A program made the position numbers and the translations under genes. 64,000 nucleotides of DNA from Streptomyces tsukubensis (GTDB lineage: Bacteria > Actinomycetota > Actinomycetes > Streptomycetales > Streptomycetaceae), in assembly GCF_009296025.1 (NCBI RefSeq), contig NZ_CP045178.1:434001-498000 (forward strand). The letters are read 5' to 3'. Below are positions 53,367 through 62,326 of this stretch, in pieces (position 1 is the stretch's first letter; each line of letters opens with the position of its first letter). The notes beneath the pieces were generated by a model that saw only the letters and a list, made by a program, of their open reading frames with translations, did no database searches and was not told where the DNA came from.

Positions 53367-54059
53367 CTACGGCCGGCGCTCCGTACCGCTGTCGGGGGTG
53401 GCGTGGGCGAGGCCCGTCCGGTAGGCGATGACGACGAGTTGTGCCCGGTCGCGTGCGTCCAGCTTCGTCATGGCGCGCTGCACGTGGGCGCGGACGGTGA
53501 AGGGGCTGAGGAACATCCGCTCGGCGATCTCCTCGTTGGACAGGCCGGTCGCGACCAGCGCCACCATCTCGCGTTCGCGCGGGGTGAGCGCGGCGAGCCG
53601 CTCGGGGTGGTGGGGCCGGGTCTCGTCCGGTGTGGCCAGGAACCGGGCGACCAGGGAGCGGGTCGCGGCGGGCGACAGAAGGGTGTCGCCCGCCGCGATC
53701 GTACGTACGGCGTCCAGCAGGTCCTCGGCGCCGATGCCCTTGCCGATGAACCCGCCCGCCCCCGCGCGCAGCGCCTGAGCGACGTATTCGTCGGTCTCGT
53801 ACGTGGTGAGGATCAGGACGCGGCTCGCCCGCAGCTCCGGGTCGGCGCAGATCTCGGACGTGGCGGTGAGGCCGTCCACCTCGGGCATACGGATGTCCAT
53901 GATGACCACATCCGGGCGCAGCTCCCTGGTGAGTCTCACCGCCTCCCCGCCGTCGGCTGCCTCGCCGACCACGGTGATGTCGTCGGCGGCGTCGAGGAGC
54001 AGGCGGAAGGCGTCGCGCAACAGGGCCTGGTCATCGGCGAGCAGCACTCGGAGCGTCAC
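53367..54059 (-). CDS. NarL/LuxR-family response regulator
   Basis: 230-residue regulator: receiver domain with ADDQ (acidic pair), phospho-acceptor Asp in DVVIMDIRMPEVDG (about residue 54), and Lys in GGFIGKG; C-terminal LuxR HTH LTPREREMVALVATGLSNEEIAE then RMFLSPFTVRAHVQRAMTKL. GTG 54059 overlaps the stop of the kinase gene by 4 nt, so it is the kinase's partner. Confidence 0.97.
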   Translation of the reverse strand: MTLRVLLADDQALLRDAFRLLLDAADDITVVGEAADGGEAVRLTRELRPDVVIMDIRMPEVDGLTATSEICADPELRASRVLILTTYETDEYVAQALRAGAGGFIGKGIGAEDLLDAVRTIAAGDTLLSPAATRSLVARFLATPDETRPHHPERLAALTPREREMVALVATGLSNEEIAERMFLSPFTVRAHVQRAMTKLDARDRAQLVVIAYRTGLAHATPDSGTERRP

Positions 54060-55372
54060 GGCGTGTGCCCTGCCTCTCCGACGCCCGTCCGTCCCTCGGT
54101 GGTTGTCCCGCCCTCGGTACTTCGCGCCGTGTCCTTGACGGGCGGGAGAGGCAACTCGGTGGTGACGAGGAAGCCGCCTTCCGGGCGCCTGCCCGCGGTG
54201 AGGTGTCCCCCGACCGCGGTGGCGCGTTCACGCATTCCGATCAGGCCGTAACCGGGCGGGCGGTCCCGCACCGCGGACGCACGCGGGCCCGTGGACGCGG
54301 TCGGCCCCGTGGACGCGGCTGACGCCGCAGGAGTGGTTCCGCCGTCGTCGGCGACGGTGACGGTCACTCGATCGCGGTCCCGGACGAGGCGCACCCGGGC
54401 GGTTCCGGTAGCGGCGTGCTTGGTCACGTTGGTCAGGGCCTCCTGGATGATGCGGTAGGCGGTGAGGTCCACTCCGGGCGGCAGCGGCCTTTCCGTGCCC
54501 TCCTGGTGCAGGGACACCTCCAGGCCGGCGCGGCGGAAGGAGTCGAGGAGCGTGGGAAGCAGGGACAGGCCGGGCGCCGGTTCCACGGGCCCGGCAGCGT
54601 CCCCGGACTGACGCAACAGGCCGACGGTGGCGCGCAGTTCGTCGAGAGCGTCGCCCGTGGTCTCGACGAGCTGCTTCAGGCTCTTGCGGGTCTGTTCCGG
54701 GCGCGAGTCGAAGAGGTGCGCGGCGACCGTGGCCTGCGCGTTGGCGAGGGTGATCTGGTGGGCCACGAGGTCGTGCAGTTCCCGGGCGATGCGCAACCGT
54801 TCCTCGGCCACCCTCTGGCGCGCCTCGCTCTCCCTGGTCCTCTCGGCCCGTCCGGCCCGCTCCTCCGCGGCCGCCAGGTAGGCCCGCCGGTTGCGCACCG
54901 AGTGTCCGAGTACGCCGGCCACCAGCGGGAACGCGGCCACCGCTCCCACCCTGCTCGCGTCCTGCCACGAGAGGGCCCCGAAGAAGGGGGTGGAGGCGAC
55001 AAGCAGCGCGACGGAGGCGAGCGACACGGCGCTCGCCGCGCGCCGTTCTGTGCGCACGGTGAGCGTGTAGGCGGTGATCACGGCGGGGGCCACGATGAGC
55101 GGGCTCAGCAGGAGACCGAGGGGCGGCACCAGCAGGCCGCCCGCGGTCGTGACCGCCATGGCGGTCAGGGGCGCCCGGTGCCGCACCGGCAGCACGGCGC
55201 AGGACACCACGGCGACCAGGTAGGCGGCGGCGGGCGGTGGCGACAGCGTGTTGTCGACCTGCACCACACCGCCGAGCAGGCAGAGCGCGAACGCCGTGGC
55301 AGCGACGGCTGCCTCCCGCCACCATGTGCCGTGCATGCGCGGGTTCCCGCGACCACGGCCCGGGTTCGTCAT
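54056..55372 (-). CDS. Sensor histidine kinase (HisKA_3 type)
   Basis: 438-residue membrane kinase with about five to six N-terminal helices and no large extracellular domain, suggesting an intramembrane or membrane-stress signal. The H-box is RIARELHDLVAHQITLANAQ, the N-box AYRIIQEALTNVTKHA, and the G region includes PPGYGLIGMRER. A short Ala/Ser/Thr-Gly-Pro repeat (ASTGPTASTGPRASA) is inserted in the ATPase domain. It would phosphorylate the adjacent response regulator. Target genes unknown. Confidence 0.95.
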   Translation of the reverse strand: MTNPGRGRGNPRMHGTWWREAAVAATAFALCLLGGVVQVDNTLSPPPAAAYLVAVVSCAVLPVRHRAPLTAMAVTTAGGLLVPPLGLLLSPLIVAPAVITAYTLTVRTERRAASAVSLASVALLVASTPFFGALSWQDASRVGAVAAFPLVAGVLGHSVRNRRAYLAAAEERAGRAERTRESEARQRVAEERLRIARELHDLVAHQITLANAQATVAAHLFDSRPEQTRKSLKQLVETTGDALDELRATVGLLRQSGDAAGPVEPAPGLSLLPTLLDSFRRAGLEVSLHQEGTERPLPPGVDLTAYRIIQEALTNVTKHAATGTARVRLVRDRDRVTVTVADDGGTTPAASAASTGPTASTGPRASAVRDRPPGYGLIGMRERATAVGGHLTAGRRPEGGFLVTTELPLPPVKDTARSTEGGTTTEGRTGVGEAGHTP

Positions 55373-55654
55373 GGCCGGCTCGGTACCGGCGGGCGGGGAG
55401 TCGCGGCGGCACCGCCTCCGGCCCGGTCGCGGAGGCCGGGGACATGCCTGCTCCGCGCCTCGCCCTCGTTGCGCGTATCCACGTTCGGCTGCACGCCGTT
55501 CAGGATACGGGGCCGCCGGGAGGCCCGGTGGGGTCCGCGCTCACCTCGTAGGGGAGCGGGCTCCGTCCGTACGCGGGTCGAGGCCCTCTGGGGAACCGGG
55601 TTCGCCCCGCACACGACGGCCCGATATCACCGGGGACGCCGCTGTCGGCGGCGG

Positions 55655-55668
55655 TCGTCGTACGACGA
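55655..55668. promoter_or_regulatory. 14-bp perfect palindrome
   Basis: TCGTCGTACGACGA is fully self-complementary. It lies between the oxygenase operon end and the kinase start; it could be an operator or part of an RNA hairpin. No family match is claimed. Confidence 0.35.
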
Positions 55669-55681
55669 TGCGAGCCCCCCT

Positions 55682-55697
55682 CGCCCCGGACGGGGCG
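55682..55697 (-). terminator. Terminator-like hairpin after the 2OG-oxygenase operon
   Basis: CGCCCCG-GA-CGGGGCG, arms 7 bp, just 4 nt beyond the stop of the oxygenase at 55701. The loop is tight, so the outer 5 bp probably form the real stem. Position fits the end of the minus-strand biosynthetic operon. Confidence 0.5.
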
Positions 55698-55700
55698 GGG

Positions 55701-56345
55701 TCAAGGGGCGACGAAGTGCACCAGCAGCGTCTTCCGCTCCTCGGTGGCCGCTGCCGAGACGGGGGTCACCGCGTGCCAGGACCGGTCGGACGGTACGAGG
55801 ACGACGGACTGACCGAGTCGGGGAATGATGTCGGCCGCCGCGTCGGCGGGGTCGGGGGAGCGCAGGATGCGCAGGCTGCCGGCCCACCCGTCCCGCCAAC
55901 CGGAGTTGAAGTACCACGTCTGGGTGACGAGCTTGTCGGCGCGGTCGGTGTGCGGGTCGATCCAGCCGCCTGGCCCGTACCGGACGGCGCGGACCGCGAG
56001 CCGGGCGCCGTCCAGTGGCCGCCCGGTCAGTTCCTCGACGGCCCGGCGGTAGGCGGGCGAGGACAGTTCCGCGACGAGCTCTCGCCATCTCGGGGACAGG
56101 TGGGACAGACCGGCGGCCACGGCCCCGCCGTCGGCGACGAGCGTCAGGTTACGTGTGTGGTAGCCCTTCCCGCCGGGCGCTCCGCCACGTCGTTCGGTGG
56201 TGCGGAATCCCCGGGTGGGGAACTCGGCCTCCAGAGTGCGTGCCACTTTCTGGCCGCGCAGCGCGTGCGGGAGGAGCGTCCACGGATACGGTTCCTCGGC
56301 CAGGGGCGTCGCCATCAGGGCGTCCAGATCAAGCAGTTGGCTCAC
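55701..56345 (-). CDS. 2-oxoglutarate/Fe(II)-dependent oxygenase
   Basis: 214-residue cytosolic oxygenase with a prolyl-hydroxylase-type jelly roll. The iron triad appears as H and D of WIDPHTDRADK and H of SWHAVTPV, followed by a basic residue in ERKTLLVHF for 2OG binding. It is a paralogue of the next gene: PHTD, the SPDPxxA/P segment and SDRSWHAV are shared. It would hydroxylate or otherwise oxidise a small molecule of the pathway. GTG 56345 is the start. 128 nt separate it from its paralogue. Confidence 0.88.
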   Translation of the reverse strand: MSQLLDLDALMATPLAEEPYPWTLLPHALRGQKVARTLEAEFPTRGFRTTERRGGAPGGKGYHTRNLTLVADGGAVAAGLSHLSPRWRELVAELSSPAYRRAVEELTGRPLDGARLAVRAVRYGPGGWIDPHTDRADKLVTQTWYFNSGWRDGWAGSLRILRSPDPADAAADIIPRLGQSVVLVPSDRSWHAVTPVSAAATEERKTLLVHFVAP

Positions 56346-56473
56346 GGTTCACATCCCGAAAGGCGCGGTCCTTCGTTGACATGGTGGCCGGAGCGGGGTT
56401 GCCACGGCGGCCGGAGCCGAGCGGGCCGCAGGTCGGTTCCTCGATGGCGGCGAGCCGCTGACCGGGGCTGTCT

Positions 56474-57094
56474 CTACCGCCACATCTCCACCTGGATGGT
56501 GAGGCGGTGTTCCGGAGCGTGTGCCGCCACGGGTGCGACGGCGTGCCACGACCGGTCCGACCGGGGGAAGAGCACCGAACGGCCTTCGCCCGGCGTCACC
56601 GTGGCGCTGGGGGGTGTCTCCGGGTCGGGGGTGGAGCGAACCTCGAACTGGCCTCCGTACCCGCTCTCCCAGTGCTCGTTCAGATAGAGGACGTGCGTGG
56701 CGTGCTTGCCGGTCTTGTCGGTGTGGGGCGAGATCCGGTCGCCGGGTCCGAAGGCGAACAGTCCGATGTCGAGCACGCTGTCGGTCACGTCGACCGCGAC
56801 CAGCGAGCGGACCCAGCTCCGGTAGGCCGACGCGGTCAGGGCGGCGGTGAGTTCGTGCCACGCCGGGCCGAGCCCTGCCAGCGCCGCCAGCGGTTCGCCG
56901 CGCCGCACCAGCGGGAGCACGGACATGCGGTACGTCTTGTCCCCACCGGAGTCCCGGCGGGACCGGGGCAGCAGCCGGGCCGGCGGAAACTGTTCGCGCA
57001 GCCGTCGCATGCCGTCGGCGTCGATGAAGTCGTGGACTTCGGCCCAGCGGTACGGCCGCTCATGGGCGTGGGCCGCCGCGCGCAGATCCAGCAT
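56474..57094 (-). CDS. 2-oxoglutarate/Fe(II)-dependent oxygenase (paralogue)
   Basis: 206-residue oxygenase related to the neighbouring one. HxD...H is RISPHTDKTGK ... SWHAVAPV, with HRLTIQVEMWR providing the terminal Arg. The N-terminal HDFIDADGMRRLREQFP is typical of the P4H-like group. The tandem pair suggests two oxidation steps or substrate variants. Start ATG 57094, 12 nt after the SDR stop, so it is in the same operon. Confidence 0.9.
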   Translation of the reverse strand: MLDLRAAAHAHERPYRWAEVHDFIDADGMRRLREQFPPARLLPRSRRDSGGDKTYRMSVLPLVRRGEPLAALAGLGPAWHELTAALTASAYRSWVRSLVAVDVTDSVLDIGLFAFGPGDRISPHTDKTGKHATHVLYLNEHWESGYGGQFEVRSTPDPETPPSATVTPGEGRSVLFPRSDRSWHAVAPVAAHAPEHRLTIQVEMWR

Positions 57095-57106
57095 CAGCGG
57101 GTCTCC

Positions 57107-57865
57107 TCACGGTCGGTGGGCCGGTTCGCCGGGCTGCGGCGACTGCGGCGGGCGCGGGCCGAAGGACACCTCGGGCACGCCCTCCCTGCCCGGCTCTGCG
57201 CTCCGCAGTATCTGGACCTCCTCGAAGGGGCCGGCCTGCTGACGGGCCAGGCGCCAGATGATGTCGGCCACCTCCCCCGGGTCCATCATGTGGCCGTAGT
57301 CGATGTCCAGCCCCGTGTGGAAGTCAGGGACCGCCAGTCCCCCGGGGTTGACCAAGGTGACTCTCGACGAGGGGTGCGCGGCGAGCAACTCGGGGACGAG
57401 GTTGCGGGTGAAGGCCGCCTGGGCCGCCTTCAACGCGCAGTAGAGGGTTTCGCGTTCGCGCCGTTTCCACGAGGACGAGGAGGCGATCGTCACCAGGTGT
57501 ACGGGTCCGTGGTCCGCGGTCAGCAGGCGACGCAGGAAGCTGACGGGGCCGGTGAACAGCAGTCGCGTCAATGCGGTCAGCTCGGCCTCGTCCGTCTCCA
57601 CCAGGGCCTTCTTCAGGTGGGCGCCCGCCACCCAGAACACGTAGGCCGGGGTGGGCATCGCGATGTTCGCGGTCCTGACACTGTCGGGGTCGGTGAGGTC
57701 CAGGGCTCTGGTGTCCAGACCTCCGCTGTCGGCGATTGAGTTGACCGAGCGGCCGTAGACGATGGTGTGCAGTCCCGCCGAGCTGCCCCGCAGTGCGAGT
57801 TGGTGGCCCAGGCCGTGGGTGCCGCCGATCACGGCGGCGGCTTTGCGCGTGGGTGCCGTCAACAC
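57107..57865 (-). CDS. SDR-family NAD(P)-dependent oxidoreductase
   Basis: 252-residue SDR. Cofactor loop AVIGGTHGLGHQLA, catalytic Ser region IASSSSW and YCALK (YxxxK) intact. The N-terminus (TAPTRKAA) is short. GTG 57865 overlaps the stop of the upstream phosphatase-like gene by 7 nt and has AAGGAG 5 nt upstream, which decides the start over TTG 57862. Probably a ketone/alcohol step of the pathway. Confidence 0.9.
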   Translation of the reverse strand: MLTAPTRKAAAVIGGTHGLGHQLALRGSSAGLHTIVYGRSVNSIADSGGLDTRALDLTDPDSVRTANIAMPTPAYVFWVAGAHLKKALVETDEAELTALTRLLFTGPVSFLRRLLTADHGPVHLVTIASSSSWKRRERETLYCALKAAQAAFTRNLVPELLAAHPSSRVTLVNPGGLAVPDFHTGLDIDYGHMMDPGEVADIIWRLARQQAGPFEEVQILRSAEPGREGVPEVSFGPRPPQSPQPGEPAHRP

Positions 57866-58623
57866 ATGCTCTCCTTCCGCAAGAGGTCGGTGAGGCGCGT
57901 CAGATCGTCCGCCCCCACACCTCGGGCCAGGAGCGCGCCGCGGACACTGCCGTAGGTGCGGCGGGTCTCGGCGAGCCAGCTCCTGATGGTGTCCGGGCGG
58001 GCGACCAGGTGGGTCAGGTACTCCTCCCTCGTCCAGCCGTGCCTTGTCCACTTGGCCGCGAACCGGTCGCTGTGGGGCCCGAGTCCCGCCGTACTGGCGG
58101 CGTAGTCCGTGACGATGTCCGTGTCGGGTGTGCCGGCCAGGTCGAGGAGGGACGCGATGACCACGCCTGTGCGGTCCTTGCCCGCGGAGCAGGACACCAG
58201 GAACGGTTCGTCCGCCGCTTGTGCCGCGGCCGCGAAGACGGCGGGGAGACAGCCGGGCGCGGAGTGCTCGGCGATCCCCCGGTAGTAGCGGACGTAGGCG
58301 TCGGTGGTGGGCCGGGGCTGGTGCACGGTCTCGCGCGGATAGCCGAAGACCGGCGTACGGACCCAGCGCACGCCTGCGGCGAGCAGTGCGGAAGGGGGCC
58401 CGCCCTGGTCGACCTCGGGGTCGGAACGCAGGTCGAGCGCGGTGCGCAGACCATGGCGTCCGGCCAGCTCCGCGGCCTCGGCGGGTCCGACCGTGGTGGG
58501 GTCGCCGGAGCGGAACACCCGGTTCGGGGGCACGCCGGCAGCGTGGACGGCCCGCAGGTTGAGGCCCGTCCCTCGCGCGCTCACGTCGGACCGCGGACAC
58601 TCCCCCGCCTCATCAGGTGTCAT
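57859..58623 (-). CDS. Tyrosine-phosphatase-like protein (Y_phosphatase3 family)
   Basis: 254-residue protein of the bacterial tyrosine/serine phosphatase family. Signature loop FLVSCSAGKDRTGVV matches HCxxGKDRTG with His replaced by Ser before the catalytic Cys; the Asp-containing FRSGDP and LDLRSDPE segments are usual. In this setting it may dephosphorylate a pathway intermediate rather than a protein (inference). ATG 58623 lies exactly at the start of a 26-bp direct repeat. Confidence 0.9.
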   Translation of the reverse strand: MTPDEAGECPRSDVSARGTGLNLRAVHAAGVPPNRVFRSGDPTTVGPAEAAELAGRHGLRTALDLRSDPEVDQGGPPSALLAAGVRWVRTPVFGYPRETVHQPRPTTDAYVRYYRGIAEHSAPGCLPAVFAAAAQAADEPFLVSCSAGKDRTGVVIASLLDLAGTPDTDIVTDYAASTAGLGPHSDRFAAKWTRHGWTREEYLTHLVARPDTIRSWLAETRRTYGSVRGALLARGVGADDLTRLTDLLRKESMC

Positions 58624-58669
58624 CGTCCGGTCTCCGGATCAGGTTTCATGGTCCGGTCTCCGGATCAGG
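58621..58669. repeat. 26-bp-period direct repeat (two copies) between phosphatase-like and SGNH-like genes
   Basis: CAT(C/G)GTCCGGTCTCCGGATCAGG occurs at 58621-58643 and 58647-58669, one mismatch, period 26. The first copy contains the phosphatase-like gene's start codon, the second the stop codon of the DUF6071-like gene. Confidence 0.9.
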
Positions 58670-59471
58670 GATAGAGGAAGTCGCGGTTCGCGGCGCGGAA
58701 CCTGCGACGTGCGGCGAAGGGCCGTTCACGTACCGCCGTCGGCGTGGGTGGCCCGGCGTCCGGCCGCTGGATCAATCCGTGTCGCATGATGTGCGCGCCC
58801 AGCTTGTGCGCCCACAACTCGTGGCCGTCCCGCGCCGGGTGGCGCCCGTTCCACGCCGTGCCGGAAGCACGCAGCACGTCGGCCATCGAGCCGTCCGGTT
58901 CACCGAAGCGGTACCAGCGGGCGAGGTCGATGTCGTCCAGGCACCCGCTGCCTGCCAGTCCCGCGCGGCCGAGACTGTCGAAGCTGCTCTCGATGGCGTC
59001 GAAGAACAGGTACGGCACACGGTGCGTCCGCAGGAACGCCTGAAGGCTGAGGGCCTGCGTGGCGAGACGGTCCCCGCTCTCGGACTCGTGCCAGGCCAGG
59101 TCCCTGTACAGCCGGCCGAGCCTGTCGACGTCGGGGTGCGGGTGCCGCTGGTAGGGGATCAGCTGGTGGTAGCCGCCGTCCACGTAGAACTCCCTGCGCA
59201 TGGCACCCGACCAGCCGATGACGACGAGCAGACCGTCGTCGGGCCGGTCTCTGCGGTGCTCGGTGAGCCACCGGATGGTGGTGCGCAGGATTCTGTCGTT
59301 CGAGCCGGAGATCACGGCGTCGTTGATGGTCTCCTCCGCATCGAGCACGGCGGCGAGCCGACCGGGCCAGGCGTGCGCCTCCCGGTATTCACGAAGCCCG
59401 GGATCATCCGACTTGTCGTCGACGAGCTCCATGCCATAGGTCATCGAACAGCCATTGGCATAAAGAATCAA
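58665..59471 (-). CDS. SGNH/GDSL hydrolase-like protein (DUF6071-like)
   Basis: 268-residue protein that begins MILYANGCSMTYGMELV; GCSMTYG is a GDS-like block I (Ser), ISGSNDRIL gives block III Asn-like residues, VVIGWSGAMRREF follows, and NGRHPARDGHELWAHKL near the C-terminus supplies the Asp/His pair of block V. This pattern is that of DUF6071/SGNH proteins, also found in phage and cyanobacterial genomes. A hydrolase or acyl/O-transferase role in the pathway is plausible. First gene of the minus-strand operon. Confidence 0.75.
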   Translation of the reverse strand: MILYANGCSMTYGMELVDDKSDDPGLREYREAHAWPGRLAAVLDAEETINDAVISGSNDRILRTTIRWLTEHRRDRPDDGLLVVIGWSGAMRREFYVDGGYHQLIPYQRHPHPDVDRLGRLYRDLAWHESESGDRLATQALSLQAFLRTHRVPYLFFDAIESSFDSLGRAGLAGSGCLDDIDLARWYRFGEPDGSMADVLRASGTAWNGRHPARDGHELWAHKLGAHIMRHGLIQRPDAGPPTPTAVRERPFAARRRFRAANRDFLYP

Positions 59472-59879
59472 AGAATCGTCCTATGGGAGAACGTTCGACA
59501 CAGGACCGAACGGTGGGCGGAAAGGAATGCCTGGACTCCGGTGATTCACCATCATGTTACGAGTCGCGTCGCACGTCCAGTGGAGAGTTCCGGCCAAAAA
59601 TTAGGGCGGAGTTACGGGTGGGGCGTTCTCGACCCGGTTCCTCGCACTACACCACCGGGCCCGATGATATTCGGACCCGCAGGCCAGAGCAGCCTTTCCG
59701 GAATGAATTGCTCTTGCGGCAGCACGGGAGACCGCGACCTCCACCCCTTCCCTGAACTGCTACGACATCAATACTGTCGATTTCTCGACACCCTTGGCCC
59801 TATGGAGCCTGTCCCCCACCGGAGGCTCTGGGTACCTTGCTGTCGAAATGACCCAACGCCAAGTCACGCGAAGGGAACC
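59472..59879. other. 408-nt divergent promoter region of the biosynthetic-like locus
   Basis: Between the minus-strand (SGNH, phosphatase, SDR, oxygenases) and plus-strand (radical SAM, aminotransferase, carbamoyltransferase) units. It is noticeably less GC-rich (for example CATCATGTTACGAGTC, CCAAAAATTAGGG, CGATGATATTCGG). A 90-codon ATG frame at 59483 shows no family pattern and is not called. SD GAAGGGA precedes the radical SAM start. Confidence 0.5.
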
Positions 59880-61220
59880 ATGATAAATGTCCTGATTATT
59901 TGGCCGCCGCACGTGCCCAGTTACTTCAACGCGGGCCATCACACCCCGATGTACTCGGTCGCCGGGCATGTACGTGGACTCCCCCACGTACAGCAGGTGG
60001 ACGTATGTGAAGCCGGTGTACTCAACATGAACTGGAAGGCAGTTGGAGATCTGCTGTACCAGGGTGAATACGATGTCATCGCGATGATGAACGACTTCGA
60101 CGCCATCGATGGTTTCGCGCGATTCACCGAGTACGCCCGCGCCCTGTCTCCCAACACTCGACTGATCACCTTCGGGCGGCTTTCGAGCATGAACCCCGGC
60201 TTCTTCCGCACCTACGATCTCGACGCGGTGGTCGAGTCCGGTGACTACGAGTGCGGAGTCGCCTCCTACCTGTCCGCGCGGGCGGAGCAGCCGGCCGAGG
60301 AGCTGCCCGGCGGCCTGCCAGGGGTGGCGGTCCGTACGGCCGAGGGGTGGCGGGGACCGAGCGGGACCGGAGCGGTGCTGGAGCCCGGAGCCTGGACGCT
60401 GCCCGATGTGGCCGAGATCCCGTATGCCGCGTACGACCGGCTGTACGTCCGCGACGAGGACAAGTTCTGCGGCATCCCGTTCCGGCGTGAGCTCGTGGTG
60501 CCGGTGGCGCGCGGCTGCCCCATCGGCTGCGAGTTCTGCGAGGTTCCCGAGATCTTCGGGCTGCGGGAACGGCGACTCTCCGTCGACGCCACGGTCGAGT
60601 ACATCGAACGCGCCTACGCGGCAGCCCCCTTCGAGTACGTGGCCTTCTACGCACCGACGTTCACGCTGAACCGCCGCTGGGTGAGCGAACTCTGTGGCCG
60701 GTTCCTGGCCGGTCCGCTCTCCCCGCGCTGGAAGTGCGCCACCACCGTGCACCATCTGGACGAGGAGCTCGTCGGGGAGATGGGCGCGGCGGGCTGCGTG
60801 CGCGTCTCCGTCGGTCTGGAGACGCTCGACGAGGCGGGCCACGAAGGGCTGCCGAGGGCCAAGCGCATCCACCGGGAGCGGTTCTCCCGGCTCGCCGCGT
60901 GGTGCGACAAGGCCGGCGTCGAACTCAACGCCTTCGTGATCGTCGGCCTGCCGGGCACCACGGTCTCAGGTACGAAGGACACCATGGCGTTCGCCCGCTC
61001 CCTGGGCGCCCGCGTACGCCCCACGATGTACACCCCGATCCACCACCTCACAGCGGACATGTCCCCCGGTGAGGTCGCCCGGTACAACCGGCAGCTGCGC
61101 ACCGACCCCGCCCCGTCACCGGACGACCGGGACTGGCACGGTTTCGTCTTCGGACCGGAAGACCGTCCGACCACCGTCTACGAGCGCGTACCCCGGCATG
61201 CTCCCCAGGCGTCGCGGTGA
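59880..61220 (+). CDS. Radical SAM enzyme with B12-binding-like N-terminal domain
   Basis: 446-residue radical SAM protein. N-terminal about 130 residues (MINVLIIWPPHVPSYFNAGH, then YDVIAMMNDFD and RLITFGRLSSMNPG) resemble the Rossmann-like B12-binding domain of class B enzymes, but the usual DxHxxG cobalamin loop is not evident. The cluster motif is VPVARGCPIGCEFCEVP (CxxxCxxC), followed by RRLSVDATVEYIERAY and VRVSVGLETLDE. It likely performs a radical C-methylation, C-C bond or rearrangement step. ATG 59880 with GAAGGGA upstream; stop overlaps the aminotransferase GTG by 4 nt. Confidence 0.92.
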   Translation: MINVLIIWPPHVPSYFNAGHHTPMYSVAGHVRGLPHVQQVDVCEAGVLNMNWKAVGDLLYQGEYDVIAMMNDFDAIDGFARFTEYARALSPNTRLITFGRLSSMNPGFFRTYDLDAVVESGDYECGVASYLSARAEQPAEELPGGLPGVAVRTAEGWRGPSGTGAVLEPGAWTLPDVAEIPYAAYDRLYVRDEDKFCGIPFRRELVVPVARGCPIGCEFCEVPEIFGLRERRLSVDATVEYIERAYAAAPFEYVAFYAPTFTLNRRWVSELCGRFLAGPLSPRWKCATTVHHLDEELVGEMGAAGCVRVSVGLETLDEAGHEGLPRAKRIHRERFSRLAAWCDKAGVELNAFVIVGLPGTTVSGTKDTMAFARSLGARVRPTMYTPIHHLTADMSPGEVARYNRQLRTDPAPSPDDRDWHGFVFGPEDRPTTVYERVPRHAPQASR

Positions 61221-62326
61221 CCGCCACCGCCCCGGTGCTGCCCCGTTGGTTCACCGACGTCCTGGAGTCACCAGGGGTGCGGTGGAACGCCCGCGAGCGG
61301 CACCCCGGAATGCTCAACCTGAAGAGCTGCGAACTCCAGCATCCGGTCTCCGACCGTCTGGTGCGGGAGGCCGCGGCCGCCCTCGACACACCGGACCTGC
61401 GTTCCTATCCGTACCAGGACGTCATCCTCGACGTCCTGTCGGCCCATCACCGCGTCTCCCGTGACCGTCTCCTGTTGACGGCGGGGTCGGACGGGGCCAT
61501 CGGGCTGCTCGTCGACGCGCTCGCCCGCGCGGCCGGGCGGCTGCTGCTCGGCGAACCCGTCTTCGAGGGGTGGCCCTACTACGCCGCGCTCCGGGGTGTG
61601 CCCACCACCCGGGTGACCACCCTGGCCGGCAGCCCGCCCCGTTACGATCTCGCGCCGCTGGCCGAGGCCATGGCGGCGGCGACCGGCCCCTCGGTGGTCG
61701 CCCTCAGCAATCCGGGCAGCCCCTCAGGCATCGTCGCGTCCCCGCACGCCGTGGAGGAACTGGCCGAGCTGGCCGAGCGGTACGGCCACATCCTCGTGGT
61801 GGACGAGTGTTTCGGCGACTTCGTCGGCGTCAGCCACACCGGACTGCTCGACAGATACGCCCAGTTGGTCGTGGTCCACTCCTACTCCAAGTCGTTCGCG
61901 CTCGCCGGGTTGCGCATCGCGTCCGTGCTCGCCGCACCAGAGGTGGTGGAGTACCTCTCGCGGTTCCGCCCGGACAGCGCGGTGTCGGCCGCCGCCGTGT
62001 CGATGCTGGGCCGGGTCGTCGGGCAGACAGGCCAGTTCCGCGCGGTCTGGCGGGACGTGGCAGCGATCAGGTCACGGTTCGCCGCCGCGGTGCGTACCGC
62101 CCATCCTGATTGGCAGGCCCTCGCGCCGGGGGCGAACTTCGTCACGTTCGTCACGGGGCACCTCGACGTCCCCCACGCGTTGGCGACCCATCTGGCCGGG
62201 CGCGGAGTGCGCATCCGGCCCCTGACCGGCCTACCCGGTCTGGACGGATGTGTCCGTTTCTCCCTGGCCTCCGACGCGGAGATGCGCCACGTCGCCTCCC
62301 TCGTGGCGGAGTTCCGCCCGCCGTGA
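61217..62326 (+). CDS. HisC-like class I/II aminotransferase (or PLP decarboxylase)
   Basis: 369-residue PLP fold-type I enzyme similar to histidinol-phosphate aminotransferase and CobD-type decarboxylases. YPYQDVILDVLSAHHRVS near the N-terminus, ALSNPGSPSG (Asn), DECFGDF (Asp) and the PLP lysine in HSYSKSFALAGLRIA are present; the C-terminal Arg is in GCVRFSLAS. As part of the radical SAM-carbamoyltransferase operon it would introduce or remove an amino group in the product. GTG start overlaps the radical SAM stop. Confidence 0.92.
   Translation: MTATAPVLPRWFTDVLESPGVRWNARERHPGMLNLKSCELQHPVSDRLVREAAAALDTPDLRSYPYQDVILDVLSAHHRVSRDRLLLTAGSDGAIGLLVDALARAAGRLLLGEPVFEGWPYYAALRGVPTTRVTTLAGSPPRYDLAPLAEAMAAATGPSVVALSNPGSPSGIVASPHAVEELAELAERYGHILVVDECFGDFVGVSHTGLLDRYAQLVVVHSYSKSFALAGLRIASVLAAPEVVEYLSRFRPDSAVSAAAVSMLGRVVGQTGQFRAVWRDVAAIRSRFAAAVRTAHPDWQALAPGANFVTFVTGHLDVPHALATHLAGRGVRIRPLTGLPGLDGCVRFSLASDAEMRHVASLVAEFRPP

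Larger units (their letters stand above)
55373..55700. other. 328-nt intergenic region between kinase and 2OG-oxygenase operon
   Basis: No gene. It holds the 14-bp palindrome TCGTCGTACGACGA (55655-55668), a terminator-like hairpin after the oxygenase stop (55682-55697), and GGGGAACC...GGTTCGCCCC symmetry at about 55590-55608. Confidence 0.5.

Noticed and set aside
59483..59755. 90-codon plus-strand frame in the divergent promoter of the biosynthetic-like locus
   Set aside because: No SD at good spacing, atypical composition in an AT-rich control region, and no recognisable pattern.
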